From Gemmatimonas phototrophica (GTDB lineage Bacteria; Latescibacterota; UBA2968; UBA8231), in the NCBI GenBank assembly GCA_945861755.1, contig CAMAVQ010000018.1, positions 1 through 39,440 on the forward strand: a stretch of DNA of 39,440 nucleotides, read 5' to 3'. Under the pieces are notes generated by a model. The model was not told where the DNA came from. It worked only from the letters and a program-made list of their open reading frames with translations, and searched no databases. This document shows, one piece after another, positions 13,373 to 22,187 of this stretch (position 1 is its first letter; every line of letters begins with the position of its first letter). The position numbers and the translations under genes were made by a program.

Positions 13373-16300
13373 CTGACCACCGCCACGATTTGCTGGCGGC
13401 GCACACTGCCTGCACTCACCACCACGATATACAGGCCACTGGCCACCACCTGGTGGTCCTCATCCTTGCCGTTCCAGCTCAGCGCGATGCTGCCGGGGGC
13501 CATGGGGGCGTCTCTCAGGATCACCCGTTCCAGCCGTCCCGAGGTATTGTAGATACGCACGGTCACATTGGCCGGCCCCGTGAGGCCAAAAGAGATGTCG
13601 GTCTGACTGCCCAGGTTGCCGCCGGCCGGCGCAAAAGCCCGGGGCTGGCAGTCGAGGGATTCGATGGCCAGGCTGCCCACCGGGGTGCGCAGATCCTCGA
13701 AGAGGGCGTAGACCCCCAGTTGTTCTACCGCAGTGCGCACCTGCTTGCCGGCCGGGTCCACCAAGCCGCCCACCCGCTGCCACTGGCCGTTTTCGCGGCG
13801 GAAGAGCCCCAGTTGGGCGGCGCTGTGGCTGCCCAGCTGGGCGGCAGTGTAGCGCCAGCTCAGGGTGGCCGGTTTGCGCAGGGTCGCTCCGCCGGCACCC
13901 AGCTCATAAGCCGGCCCGATCTGGTTGAGGCCCGTTTCCTGGACCACGGGTTTGGCTGCCGGGGCTTGCCAGGGCTGGATGGTGATTTCACCGCTGCCAC
14001 CCTGCAGCGCATTGGGCGGGAAATAGAGTTCGACGGTCTGGGCGGCATTGCTGATCCGTCCGCCCTGGGCCAGGCTGACCAGCCGGGCGGCCGTGCTGAA
14101 TTTCCAGCTGTAGTCCGTTGCGACCAACTCGCCCAACACCTGGCGGTCCACCACCACCTCGTATTCGGTGAAGGGCCGCAGGCCGCTCAGGGGAGCAAAG
14201 CTGATCAGATTACCGCTGGGATCGATGCCCGGGTTGGTGATGGGCACCACCTCAAAGGCGGCATCGGGGGTGTCGAGCGAACGGGCGCGCAGCTGGAAAA
14301 AGTCGGCACCCTGGCTGGCCACCGGCCCAGAAAAGGCCACCTGCAGGGTGGGCAGTGCAGTGGAGACACCCTCGGCGCCGTCGGTCGGCACCGTGGAGTC
14401 CACGGTGGCCACCGCGGTGGTGAAGGACCACTGCACATCGGCCTGATCCGCACCCAGGGGACCGCGCACCCGGGAACTGATCACCGCCTGGTAGGCGCTG
14501 CCGGCGACAAAATCGACAGAGGGGAAACCCAGCGTGCGGGTGGCCAAGTCGTACTGGAATTCACTCCGCTCCAGGGAGATCTCCTGCCCGCCCCGACTCA
14601 GGCGGAAATTCTCCGGGGTGATCTGGGCGGTGTCGAGCGGGCTGGAGAAGACCACCTGCAGGCGCCGCCGGCCAGCCGGAATGGCCCCGCCCGCCGGCGG
14701 CACGGTCCGCTCGATGGTGGGGATGCGGGTGCTGAAATTCCAGGTATAATCCCCCTGATCCTGTCGGAGGGGACCGCCCAGGACCGCGGCCAGCCGCACC
14801 TGATAGGAAGTGCCCGCCTGCAGGGGCTGGGCAAGCTCCAGGTGCAGGATCTGCCCTTCGTAGCGCAGCTCGGTCAGGGCCAGTGCTTGGCCGCTGCCCC
14901 GCACCTCGGCGTTTTCCGGCTTCAGGGTCGCTTCCTCCAGAGCCTCGGTGAATTGCATCTCCAGTTCCTGGATGCCTGGGGCGATACTGGTGTCTCCGGC
15001 GGCCGGCAGGGTCTGGACCAGCTGCGGCACCGGGGTACTGAAAGTCCAGCGAAAGTCCTCGGCGCGCAGCGGACCAGCCACACTGCGCGAGATCACCACC
15101 TCGTAACGCGAACCCGGGCGAAACCCTTCCTGCAATTCAAAACTCAGGATGCGGGTAGCCGCATCAAAACGCGGCTCGTCCCGCAACGCGGCCTCCACCC
15201 CTTCTCGCAGCACCTGAACCATCCCGGCCAGGGTCTCGATCCCGCTGTTAAAAGAGACGGCCACCACGCCCGCTCCTGGGGCAGCGGTTGAACCGGCCGC
15301 CGGCGAGACCGCGAGGGTGTCGGGCGCCAGGGTCTGGAAGGACCAGCTCACCCCCTGCCCCACACCCAGAGGACCCAGGGCTTCGGCGGCGACCGCCACC
15401 CCATAGGTGCTGCCAACCTGCCAACCTGCGGCCGGCGCCAGTCCGTACTGGCCCTGGCCCCGGGCCACCGGATCGCCCGGCCTCAAGGCCACCGCCTGAC
15501 CCTCCCAGTGGAGGGTGAAATTGGCCGCCTTCACCTGCGATGAGTCTAATGGTCCATCAAAACTGACCACCACTTCTTCGAGGGCACCGGCTTCGACGCC
15601 GCTGGTCCCAGCCGCCGGACTGACCTCGACCAGCCTGGGCACGCCAGTGCTGAAATTCCACAAATAGTCCGCGGTCCTGAGGGGGCCGCCCAAGGCGGCG
15701 GCCAGCCGCACCTGATAGGAGGTGCCCGCCTGCAACGGCTCATCCAGCACGATGCGCAGTTCCTCGTCTCCATAGAGCAGATCGGCCAAGCCCACAGCCT
15801 CGCCGCTGCGGAACACCCCCACCTTGGTCTCGTCCAGCAGTTCCGCATTCAGGGGATCGCTGAAAGAGGCCGACAGCTCCCTGGTCCCGGCGACTACCGC
15901 AGTGTCGCCGTCTGCCGGCTGGGTGCCCTCCAACTGGGGCACCGGAGTGCGAAAGCTCCACAGGTAATCCGCTGCCCTGAGCGGACCGCCCAGGACCGCA
16001 GCCAGGCGCACCTGATAGGAAGTGCCCGCTTGGAGGGGCTGGGCCAACACGATGCGCAATACCTGATCCGCGTACTGCAGATCGGCCAAGCCCACCAAAT
16101 CACCGCCGCGCAGCACCTCCACATTTTCCTCATCGACCAAGGCCGCGTCGAGCGGAGTGCTGAAGGACACCGACAGGTCCCTGGTCCCGGCAACTACCGC
16201 CGTGTCGCCATCGGCCGGCTGGGAGCTTTCCAGCTGGGGCACCGGAGTGCTGAAGCTCCAGCGAAAATCCGTTCCCTGCAGGGTGCCGGCCAGGGCGCGG

Positions 16301-19300
16301 GAAAGCACCACCTCGTAGCGCGAACCCGGGCGGAAACCCTCCTTGAGGGCCGCAGTCAGTTCGTTGCGGGCCGGATCGAAGCGGGCCGGCTCCAGTTCCA
16401 CTTCCTGCCCTTCGCGCAACACGTGCACCATCTCGGGCTCGGCGACCAGTTGCGCATTGAGGGGGATGTCGAAGAGGGCCGTGATCTGGCCGCTGCCGGT
16501 CACCGCGCTGTCGCTGTCGGCCGGAACCGTGCGCTGCAGCTGCGGCACCTGGGTGGAAAAACTCAGGGTGAGGGCATTGGCCAGCCGATTGCCAGCCGAA
16601 TCCTGGAGCGCAGCAGAGACCTCCACCCGGTACTGGGCGCCCGATGCCAGCCCTTCGCCCAGCAGCAGGCGCACGGTGCGGGCCTGGGCATCGTAGGCCG
16701 GCGGGGCGATCAAGACCAGGTGCTGGTTGTCTAGTTCGGCCTCGAAGTGCTCGGCCGTGAGCACGCCTTCATCCATCGGTTCGGAAAAGGTCAACAGCAC
16801 CTCGCCGGAGGTGATGGACACGGCGGAGGCATCGGCCGCCGGGGTGCTGGACACCAGGCGTGGAACCTCAGTGTCGATCACAAAGGCGCCGACTGAGTCG
16901 AAGGGAACCAGTTCGTTTTGCTTGAGGTCCCGCAGGCCGCGCACTGCAATGGTCCCCGCCCCCGAAGGCATCAGCGCCGTGGGGGTGAGTTCGCCGCTCC
17001 AGGTACTTCCGGTGAACTGCACGATCTGGAAGGGAAACTCCTGGCCCCCGAGCAGGGCGCTGACCTGGGGCGCCTGCCCGGCATCCACCCCGGCGTGTTG
17101 GTCGGCAAAATTGAGGACCAGGGAGATGGTCTGGCCGATGCCGGCCTGGCGACGGCCCAGACGCAATCCGGTCACCTGGGGCGGCACCGTGTCGATGACA
17201 AACTGCTGAGGGGAAGACCACGCCGAAGGGGCAAAGCCGGCATCCACGGTCTGCACTGACCAATAATAGGTGCCGCTGGTCAGCCCCTGCAGGTGATGCA
17301 CCAATGCCTGGCCGGCGTTGGCCAAAGCCCCGCTGCCCGAGAGCACGTCCCCCTGTTCAGCAGCAGTCCCCACCCTAATGTTATAGCTGAGGCTGGAGGC
17401 GGGCGGGTCGCCGTCGTCGGTCGCCGCATTCCAGCTGAGGACCACGGTGCTGGCCGAATCCAGAGCGGCCGTGCCGGTGGGCACGCCGGGGGCGCGATTG
17501 GCGTTGAACTGCTGGGCGGCTAGGTTGTCGTTGACCGCAGCGCTGGGGGCGAAGGTGGCATCCCGCCCGGTGGAGATCAGATCCAGGTCGCCGTCCCCCT
17601 CGATGTCGGCCAGGGCCACGGCGCAGAAATCCACCCCCTGGAGCAGGGGCAACTGGGCGGCGACAAAGGCGCTGTCGGCGCCGGTGCGGCCGATGGTGTT
17701 CTCGTACACGCTGAGGAAGGGCGCCGTGCCGTCGTTGCCGGCAATGGCCAGGTCGAGATCCTGGTCGTTGTCGTAATCGCCCCAGACCAGGTCCCCGCCC
17801 CGGATGCCCGGCAGCGCGATGTCGGCCTGGGCGTTCAACTGCCCGCCCTGGTTTTCGTACAGGGTGGTGATCGGTCCAGCATCCCCGATACCCCCGGCGA
17901 CCAGGTCGGGGTCGCCATCCCGGTCAAAGTCGCCCCAGGCCAGGTCGCTGGATTCGAGACCGGCTAGCTGCAGCCCGCTGTCGACCAGGGCACCGTCGTT
18001 GCGGTATAGCCGAAACTGCCGGGTGCCCTCGCTGCTGCTGCCGTTGAGGGCCAGATCCAGGTCGCCGTCCCCATCCACATCGGCCCAGGCCAGCTCGCCG
18101 TTGTTCACCCCGATCAGGTCAAAGCCGGCATCGGCAAAACCGCCCTGGCCGTCGTTGCGGAAAATTTCGGTGGTCGATTGCTGCAGACCGCTGGCAATCT
18201 GGTCGCTCTGCCCCATGAGGGCCAAGTCCAGGTCGCCGTCGTTGTCGTAGTCGCCCCAGGCCGCGTCGCTCTTGGAGAGCTTGGTGAAGGACCCAACCGG
18301 CTCAAGGGTGTAGCCCGCAGCGCCGGGCACCGCACGGTAGAGCAGGGTGCTGCGGTTCTCGAAAATGTCTTCGCCGGTGAGCACCAGATCCAGGTCCCCG
18401 TCGTTGTCGTAATCGCCCCAGGCCACTTCCCCGTTGCGCAGCCCGAGCAGATCCGCGTCCTGCCGCACTTGCAGGGTGCCGGCGCTGTTCTCGTACAACA
18501 GGGTCTGCGCCTCGCCGCTGCGGTTTTGGCCCATGACCGCCAGGTCCTGGTCCCCGTCCTGGTCGAAATCGCCCCAGGACATGGCCGCCTCCTTGAGCGC
18601 CCGCAGGCGCTGGTCGGAGGAGACGAACTGCTGCACCACCAGCTGGCTCTCCTGGGACCATCCCGAGCGGGCCAGGGCCCCGTCCACGGTGCGGACGCTC
18701 CAATAGTAGGTGTCGGGCGGCAGGAAACGCTGGAGGGCAAAACTGGTCTTGGCCCCGGCGCTGCCCGGCCCCAGCGCCACGGCGCCGGAGAAGATATCGC
18801 CGCTGCCCGGCTCGGTCCCGAGGCGCAGGTCATAGGTGAGGGTGCCGCTCTCCGCGTCGCTGCCGGGCGCCCAACTGAACCGAGCCTGGTCGCTGCTCAC
18901 CTGCACCGGATTGAGGCGGGAGGGCGGCTCGGGCAGGGTATTGGCTGCCGGGGTGCCCAGGTTGCTGTACAGGAGGGTGCGCGGCGTTCCGGCGGCATCG
19001 GCACCAGTCACCAACAGATCGGCCCGGCCATCGCTGTCGTGATCGGCCCAGGCCACGGTACCGCCCGCCAGGCCGGCAAATTCCTCGGCCGGCGCACCGC
19101 TGAGGGCGCCGCTGCGGTTGGGGAACACCAGGATTTTGTAATCGGAGAGGATGGAGGCGCCCGAGGCGGCCAGATCCGGGTCGCCGTCGTTGTCGTAGTC
19201 GACCCAGGCCAGGCGGCCACTCAGCCGGCGACTGGTGTTGAGGGTGAAGCTCGCGTCGAGGGTGAGCACCCCGGTGGGGCGGTTGTGGTACAGGCCCAGG

Positions 19301-20172
19301 GCCGCATTCCAGATGCCGTCGCGGCCGGAGATGGCCAGATCCAGATTGCCATCCCCGTCGTAGTCGGCCCAGGCCAAGCCGCCCCCCTTGAGCTTGTTCT
19401 CCACCACCAGCGAAGGATCGAGATTGAGGGTGCCGGCAGGATCGTTCTTGTAGAACTCGCTCACCGGTCCCAGACCGCCGGTGGTGGTCACATTCTCGCC
19501 GGCGATGCTCAGGTCGAGGTCCCCGTCCCCGTCGTAATCGGCCCAGGCCAGGGCCCCGTTGTGTACATTGACCACGGCCTCGCTGTTGGCCTCGTCCGCC
19601 GCCAGGACCCCATCCTGGTTGCGGTAGAACTGGGTCAACGAGGTGCCGTTGTGCGCCATGCCGGCCACCACTAGGTCCAGATCCCCGTCTCCGTCGTAGT
19701 CGCCCCAGGCCTGGGAGGCATAACGCACGCCTTTCAGCGCGCTCTGCCCCAGATCCAGGCTCAGGAGACGCTCCTCGGGGGTAGCCCCCGCCTCGTTGCG
19801 GTACAGGCGCAGGCTTTCCTCTCCCCCCTGGTCCCAGCCGGCGATGCTCAGGTCGAGATCCCCGTCCCCGTCGTAGTCGGCCCAGGCCACCTCGCCGAAG
19901 TACACCCCGCTCAACCGCTCCCGCTGGGCTTCGTCCTCGACCATGCCCACCTGATCGTAGCGGAAGATGCGGGCGATGCGCGATACCTGGCCGTTCTCAG
20001 CGACCTCCCCGATCAGCGCCAGATCCGGATCGCTGTCCCCGTCGTAGTCACCCCAGGCCGCATGGCCGGCCCACACCCCAGGCAGGACTTGGCCGGATTC
20101 AGCCAGATTCTGTGCCTGGGCGGCGGCGGCGAGCAACAGAGCAAAAAAGAGCAACCTGGTCATGTCATTCAA
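13369..20172 (-). CDS. giant surface protein: two FG-GAP propellers, nine SbsA-type Ig domains, sorting tail
   Basis: A 2267-residue secreted protein with a signal peptide ending AQAQ. Domains in order: seven FG-GAP repeats (about 30-410), a fibronectin-like domain (about 415-515), seven more FG-GAP repeats (about 525-890), and a second fibronectin-like domain (about 893-990). A further domain (about 995-1100) is followed by nine SbsA/Big_5 Ig domains (about 1103-2035), then a ZU5-like segment (about 2040-2175) with FPPNALQGG. The last 85 residues (RIYNTSGRLERVILRD, SGLYIVVVSAG) are a FlgD/type-IX-like C-terminal sorting domain. Ig domains 3 and 4 are unusually alike. It is the first gene of the operon and has its own promoter (20215-20243). 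An adhesin or surface-layer role is inferred. A second in-frame ATG lies three codons downstream. Confidence 0.85.
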   Translation of the reverse strand: MNDMTRLLFFALLLAAAAQAQNLAESGQVLPGVWAGHAAWGDYDGDSDPDLALIGEVAENGQVSRIARIFRYDQVGMVEDEAQRERLSGVYFGEVAWADYDGDGDLDLSIAGWDQGGEESLRLYRNEAGATPEERLLSLDLGQSALKGVRYASQAWGDYDGDGDLDLVVAGMAHNGTSLTQFYRNQDGVLAADEANSEAVVNVHNGALAWADYDGDGDLDLSIAGENVTTTGGLGPVSEFYKNDPAGTLNLDPSLVVENKLKGGGLAWADYDGDGNLDLAISGRDGIWNAALGLYHNRPTGVLTLDASFTLNTSRRLSGRLAWVDYDNDGDPDLAASGASILSDYKILVFPNRSGALSGAPAEEFAGLAGGTVAWADHDSDGRADLLVTGADAAGTPRTLLYSNLGTPAANTLPEPPSRLNPVQVSSDQARFSWAPGSDAESGTLTYDLRLGTEPGSGDIFSGAVALGPGSAGAKTSFALQRFLPPDTYYWSVRTVDGALARSGWSQESQLVVQQFVSSDQRLRALKEAAMSWGDFDQDGDQDLAVMGQNRSGEAQTLLYENSAGTLQVRQDADLLGLRNGEVAWGDYDNDGDLDLVLTGEDIFENRSTLLYRAVPGAAGYTLEPVGSFTKLSKSDAAWGDYDNDGDLDLALMGQSDQIASGLQQSTTEIFRNDGQGGFADAGFDLIGVNNGELAWADVDGDGDLDLALNGSSSEGTRQFRLYRNDGALVDSGLQLAGLESSDLAWGDFDRDGDPDLVAGGIGDAGPITTLYENQGGQLNAQADIALPGIRGGDLVWGDYDNDQDLDLAIAGNDGTAPFLSVYENTIGRTGADSAFVAAQLPLLQGVDFCAVALADIEGDGDLDLISTGRDATFAPSAAVNDNLAAQQFNANRAPGVPTGTAALDSASTVVLSWNAATDDGDPPASSLSYNIRVGTAAEQGDVLSGSGALANAGQALVHHLQGLTSGTYYWSVQTVDAGFAPSAWSSPQQFVIDTVPPQVTGLRLGRRQAGIGQTISLVLNFADQHAGVDAGQAPQVSALLGGQEFPFQIVQFTGSTWSGELTPTALMPSGAGTIAVRGLRDLKQNELVPFDSVGAFVIDTEVPRLVSSTPAADASAVSITSGEVLLTFSEPMDEGVLTAEHFEAELDNQHLVLIAPPAYDAQARTVRLLLGEGLASGAQYRVEVSAALQDSAGNRLANALTLSFSTQVPQLQRTVPADSDSAVTGSGQITALFDIPLNAQLVAEPEMVHVLREGQEVELEPARFDPARNELTAALKEGFRPGSRYEVVLSRALAGTLQGTDFRWSFSTPVPQLESSQPADGDTAVVAGTRDLSVSFSTPLDAALVDEENVEVLRGGDLVGLADLQYADQVLRIVLAQPLQAGTSYQVRLAAVLGGPLRAADYLWSFRTPVPQLEGTQPADGDTAVVAGTRELSASFSDPLNAELLDETKVGVFRSGEAVGLADLLYGDEELRIVLDEPLQAGTSYQVRLAAALGGPLRTADYLWNFSTGVPRLVEVSPAAGTSGVEAGALEEVVVSFDGPLDSSQVKAANFTLHWEGQAVALRPGDPVARGQGQYGLAPAAGWQVGSTYGVAVAAEALGPLGVGQGVSWSFQTLAPDTLAVSPAAGSTAAPGAGVVAVSFNSGIETLAGMVQVLREGVEAALRDEPRFDAATRILSFELQEGFRPGSRYEVVISRSVAGPLRAEDFRWTFSTPVPQLVQTLPAAGDTSIAPGIQELEMQFTEALEEATLKPENAEVRGSGQALALTELRYEGQILHLELAQPLQAGTSYQVRLAAVLGGPLRQDQGDYTWNFSTRIPTIERTVPPAGGAIPAGRRRLQVVFSSPLDTAQITPENFRLSRGGQEISLERSEFQYDLATRTLGFPSVDFVAGSAYQAVISSRVRGPLGADQADVQWSFTTAVATVDSTVPTDGAEGVSTALPTLQVAFSGPVASQGADFFQLRARSLDTPDAAFEVVPITNPGIDPSGNLISFAPLSGLRPFTEYEVVVDRQVLGELVATDYSWKFSTAARLVSLAQGGRISNAAQTVELYFPPNALQGGSGEITIQPWQAPAAKPVVQETGLNQIGPAYELGAGGATLRKPATLSWRYTAAQLGSHSAAQLGLFRRENGQWQRVGGLVDPAGKQVRTAVEQLGVYALFEDLRTPVGSLAIESLDCQPRAFAPAGGNLGSQTDISFGLTGPANVTVRIYNTSGRLERVILRDAPMAPGSIALSWNGKDEDHQVVASGLYIVVVSAGSVRRQQIVAVVR
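15643..16246. repeat. tandem ~300-bp repeat encoding Ig domains 3 and 4
   Basis: Two adjacent units, about 15643-15945 and 15946-16246, are alike along their whole length at the DNA level, with shared blocks such as CGGCCAAGCCCAC and ACCTGATAGGA. Parts of the unit recur near 14740-14850 (domain 7) and 15050-15130 with 16260-16340 (domains 6 and 2). The pattern suggests duplication or gene conversion within the gene. Confidence 0.7.
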
Positions 20173-20214
20173 TTAAAATAGGGACCAAACGAACATTTCT
20201 CGAAAAGCAGCCAT

Positions 20215-20243
20215 AAGATAGTAAACCCCTAGGCATTCGCCAA
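20215..20243 (-). promoter_or_regulatory. sigma70-type promoter of the surface-protein operon
   Basis: On the minus strand TTGGCG (20243-20238) and TATCTT (20220-20215) are separated by 17 bases. The start codon at 20172 lies about 43 bases downstream. It begins 24 bases after the stop codon of the NusG-like gene. Confidence 0.6.
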
Positions 20244-20266
20244 GCAGAAGAAATCGCGCCGATCTC

Positions 20267-20857
20267 TCAGGCTTCCACCGAGGCCATGTCCACTTCCACC
20301 GCCACGGCGCTGCCCAGAATGGAGACGTTGAGGACCAGGCGGAAGCCCTCGTCCTTGCGCGCCGAAATCCGCCCGCTGAGCCCGGCCAGGGGGCCGGAAA
20401 TTACCCGCACCCAGCGCCCACGCTTGAGCAGGGGGTACAGGGTCAGGGCCGCGCCCAGGTTGCTGGCCAAGTATACATTATAAAGTTCCCCGCGCAGCAG
20501 TTCCTGGTCTACCACCTCGATGGTGCGCACCAGGCAACCGCTCTGCAGCAGATCGTATCGCTGTTGGCGGTTGCAGGCAGCGAACATATAACCGGGAAAG
20601 AGGGGTACCTCAAAGTGGTAACGGCGCTGCCCTGCCCGCCCCGAGCCGGCCGGTTCGCTGCGCCGCAGCGGCAGGTAGTGCCGGATGCCCAACTGCAGAC
20701 AGTGTTTGTCCGCCTGCTTTTCGCAGCGGGGCCGGGTGTGTAACGCCAACCAGGGCGTCCCCTCTTCTGGTTGGAGAAGCCGGGTCGCTTCCTCCTCCAG
20801 GGCATTGCGCAGCACGGCCGCCGCGCTGCTGGTACCCGCAGCAGATCCCTTGTTCAT
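20267..20857 (-). CDS. NusG-family transcription antitermination paralogue
   Basis: A 196-residue protein, started at the ATG at 20855-20857 (GAGGGG nearby). A longer upstream frame would overlap the tRNA gene. Residues about 34-125 match the NusG N-terminal domain that binds RNA polymerase (WLALHTRPRCEKQ, and PLFPGYMF at 85-92). Residues about 145-196 are a KOW domain (RVISGPLAGLSGRI). A 33-residue polar extension precedes the NGN domain. Housekeeping nusG normally sits beside rplK and secE, which are absent, so this is probably a specialised paralogue like RfaH, UpxY or LoaP. Such factors let polymerase read through long operons. Its position just upstream of the 11.3-kb surface operon suggests that target, but this is inferred. 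Confidence 0.8.
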   Translation of the reverse strand: MNKGSAAGTSSAAAVLRNALEEEATRLLQPEEGTPWLALHTRPRCEKQADKHCLQLGIRHYLPLRRSEPAGSGRAGQRRYHFEVPLFPGYMFAACNRQQRYDLLQSGCLVRTIEVVDQELLRGELYNVYLASNLGAALTLYPLLKRGRWVRVISGPLAGLSGRISARKDEGFRLVLNVSILGSAVAVEVDMASVEA

Positions 20858-20874
20858 CGACCCCTCAACAAGAT

Positions 20875-20905
20875 GGCCTCCCAGGCAGTGAAGCCGCGGG
20901 AGGCC
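20875..20905 (-). other. 8-bp hairpin between tRNA-His and the NusG-like gene
   Basis: GGCCTCCC (20875-20882) and GGGAGGCC (20898-20905) are exact inverted repeats. On the minus strand a T-run precedes rather than follows the stem, so it is not a normal terminator for the tRNA. It may act as a processing or attenuation structure in the leader of the NusG-like gene. Confidence 0.4.
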
Positions 20906-20913
20906 AAAAAGAA

Positions 20914-20991
20914 TGGGGTGAGTGACGGGGCTCGAACCCGCGGCCTCCTGGGCCACAACCAGGTGCTCTAACCAGCTGAGCTACACCCACC
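20914..20991 (-). tRNA. tRNA-His (anticodon GTG)
   Basis: The cloverleaf is readable on the minus strand. The acceptor stem is GTGGGTG with CACTCAC (one G-U pair), the D-arm is AGCTCAGCTGGTTAGAGC, and the anticodon arm is CCTGG-TTGTGGC-CCAGG giving anticodon GTG. The T-arm is GCGGGTTCGAGCCCCGT. The extra G at position -1 that marks tRNA-His is encoded (20991) opposite C73 (20917), and CCA is encoded. Confidence 0.95.
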
Positions 20992-21025
20992 ATATAAGGA
21001 GATACAATATAACCCCCCCCAACCA

Positions 21026-22093
21026 TCACCGCCAGTCGGGAATCTCCACCGGTTTCCCCCCCTGGCGGATACTCTCCTGGGCACACAGGCCCGGCAGGCT
21101 CATCTCCAGGGCCTGGTGGATGTCGATGGGTGAAGGCTTCCCCTGGCGCAGCGCGTCGAGGAAGTCGCGGATCATGCAGTACTCGGCAGTGCCGTGGCCC
21201 CCGGCGCGGGCCTGGGCCGGCACCCCGGGCACGTCGTAACCCAGGGGCAGTTCCATCATCGCCGCCAGGTGGGGGATCTGCTCCATATAGGCATGGGTGC
21301 GCAGGGGCACCGGCGGACGCGAGGTCTCCAGGCAGCCCTTGGTACCGTAGAGCGAGTAGTAGTGGAAAGAAGGTTCGCGCACCAGTTTTTCGGCGCGCAG
21401 GATCTTGATCACCGCGCCGCTGGCGGTCTGAAAGATGCCCACCCCAAAATCGTACTGGCCGTACTCGGGGTCGAGCTTGTTGGCCGTGGCCATGGCCGAG
21501 ACCCGCACACAGCGCTCCCCGGTGATCTTGAGGAGGGGGCCCAGGCTGTGGGTGCAGTAGGTGAGGGGCTGGCGGAAAGAGCGCCAGGTGGGCGTGCCGT
21601 CGGCATTGCGGTGCAGGGCGCGCACATCGTGTACATACTCGGCTTCGCCGTAGATCAGTTCGCCCATCATGCCCTGGTCCCACATCTGCTTCCAGGAAAG
21701 CATGTGGCCCCAGTAGCAGCAGTTCTCGGCCAGCATGAAGAGCTGCTGGGGGTGGCGCCGCACTGCCGCCAGCAATTGGGCGCACTCCTCCATGTCAGAG
21801 GCCAGGATCACCTCCTGGAGCACATGACAGCCGGCTTCCAGCGCGGCGATGCTCTGATCCCTGTGATCGGGGATGGGAGAGGCCACCACTACCACGTCGA
21901 GATTGGCTGCCAAAAGCTCGGCGTAGGTGGCGCAGAGTTGGGCCTGAGGGAACGGGGGACCGAAGCGCTCCAGGGCCTGGGGGTCGGGGTCAAAGGCTGC
22001 GGCGACCTGGCAGTCGGAAAAAAGGGGAAAGACCCGCGCCAGGTTGAGGCCGCGGTGCAGACCAGAGATACCGATGCGATAGGTTTTGCTCAT
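21026..22093 (-). CDS. Gfo/Idh/MocA-family oxidoreductase (divergent)
   Basis: A 355-residue protein, taken from the ATG at 22091-22093 with CGGAG eight bases upstream. An in-frame TTG two codons earlier is less likely. The N-terminal half is a Rossmann fold typical of NAD(P)-dependent sugar dehydrogenases (YRIGISGLHRGLNLARVF, then DVVVVASPIPDHRDQS). The C-terminal half has the family's open sheet and YGTKGCLE. Two features are unusual: the first glycine motif is GLHRG rather than GxGxxG, and the usual EKP motif, whose lysine acts in catalysis, reads EVI (VLQEVILASD). It may use another residue, or bind rather than turn over its ligand. The substrate cannot be told. It is followed by tRNA-His and appears to be transcribed alone. 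Confidence 0.8.
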   Translation of the reverse strand: MSKTYRIGISGLHRGLNLARVFPLFSDCQVAAAFDPDPQALERFGPPFPQAQLCATYAELLAANLDVVVVASPIPDHRDQSIAALEAGCHVLQEVILASDMEECAQLLAAVRRHPQQLFMLAENCCYWGHMLSWKQMWDQGMMGELIYGEAEYVHDVRALHRNADGTPTWRSFRQPLTYCTHSLGPLLKITGERCVRVSAMATANKLDPEYGQYDFGVGIFQTASGAVIKILRAEKLVREPSFHYYSLYGTKGCLETSRPPVPLRTHAYMEQIPHLAAMMELPLGYDVPGVPAQARAGGHGTAEYCMIRDFLDALRQGKPSPIDIHQALEMSLPGLCAQESIRQGGKPVEIPDWR

Positions 22094-22187
22094 ACACAAA
22101 CTCCGCGCAGGTTGACGGGGATCAAAAAATACAGCTTTCTAGTACAAAGCCAAAAAAGGGTGCACCCGCACTGGAAAGGAACCCGCG

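Noticed and set aside
13390-15291. 633-codon plus-strand open frame opposite the giant surface protein
   Set aside because: Its content mirrors the Ig-domain repeats on the minus strand, it has no signal peptide or family match, and the minus-strand reading is strongly supported.
14600-16500. Regular repeats considered as a CRISPR array
   Set aside because: Repeat length is about 300 bases, in frame, and encodes Ig domains; there are no short direct repeats with unique spacers.
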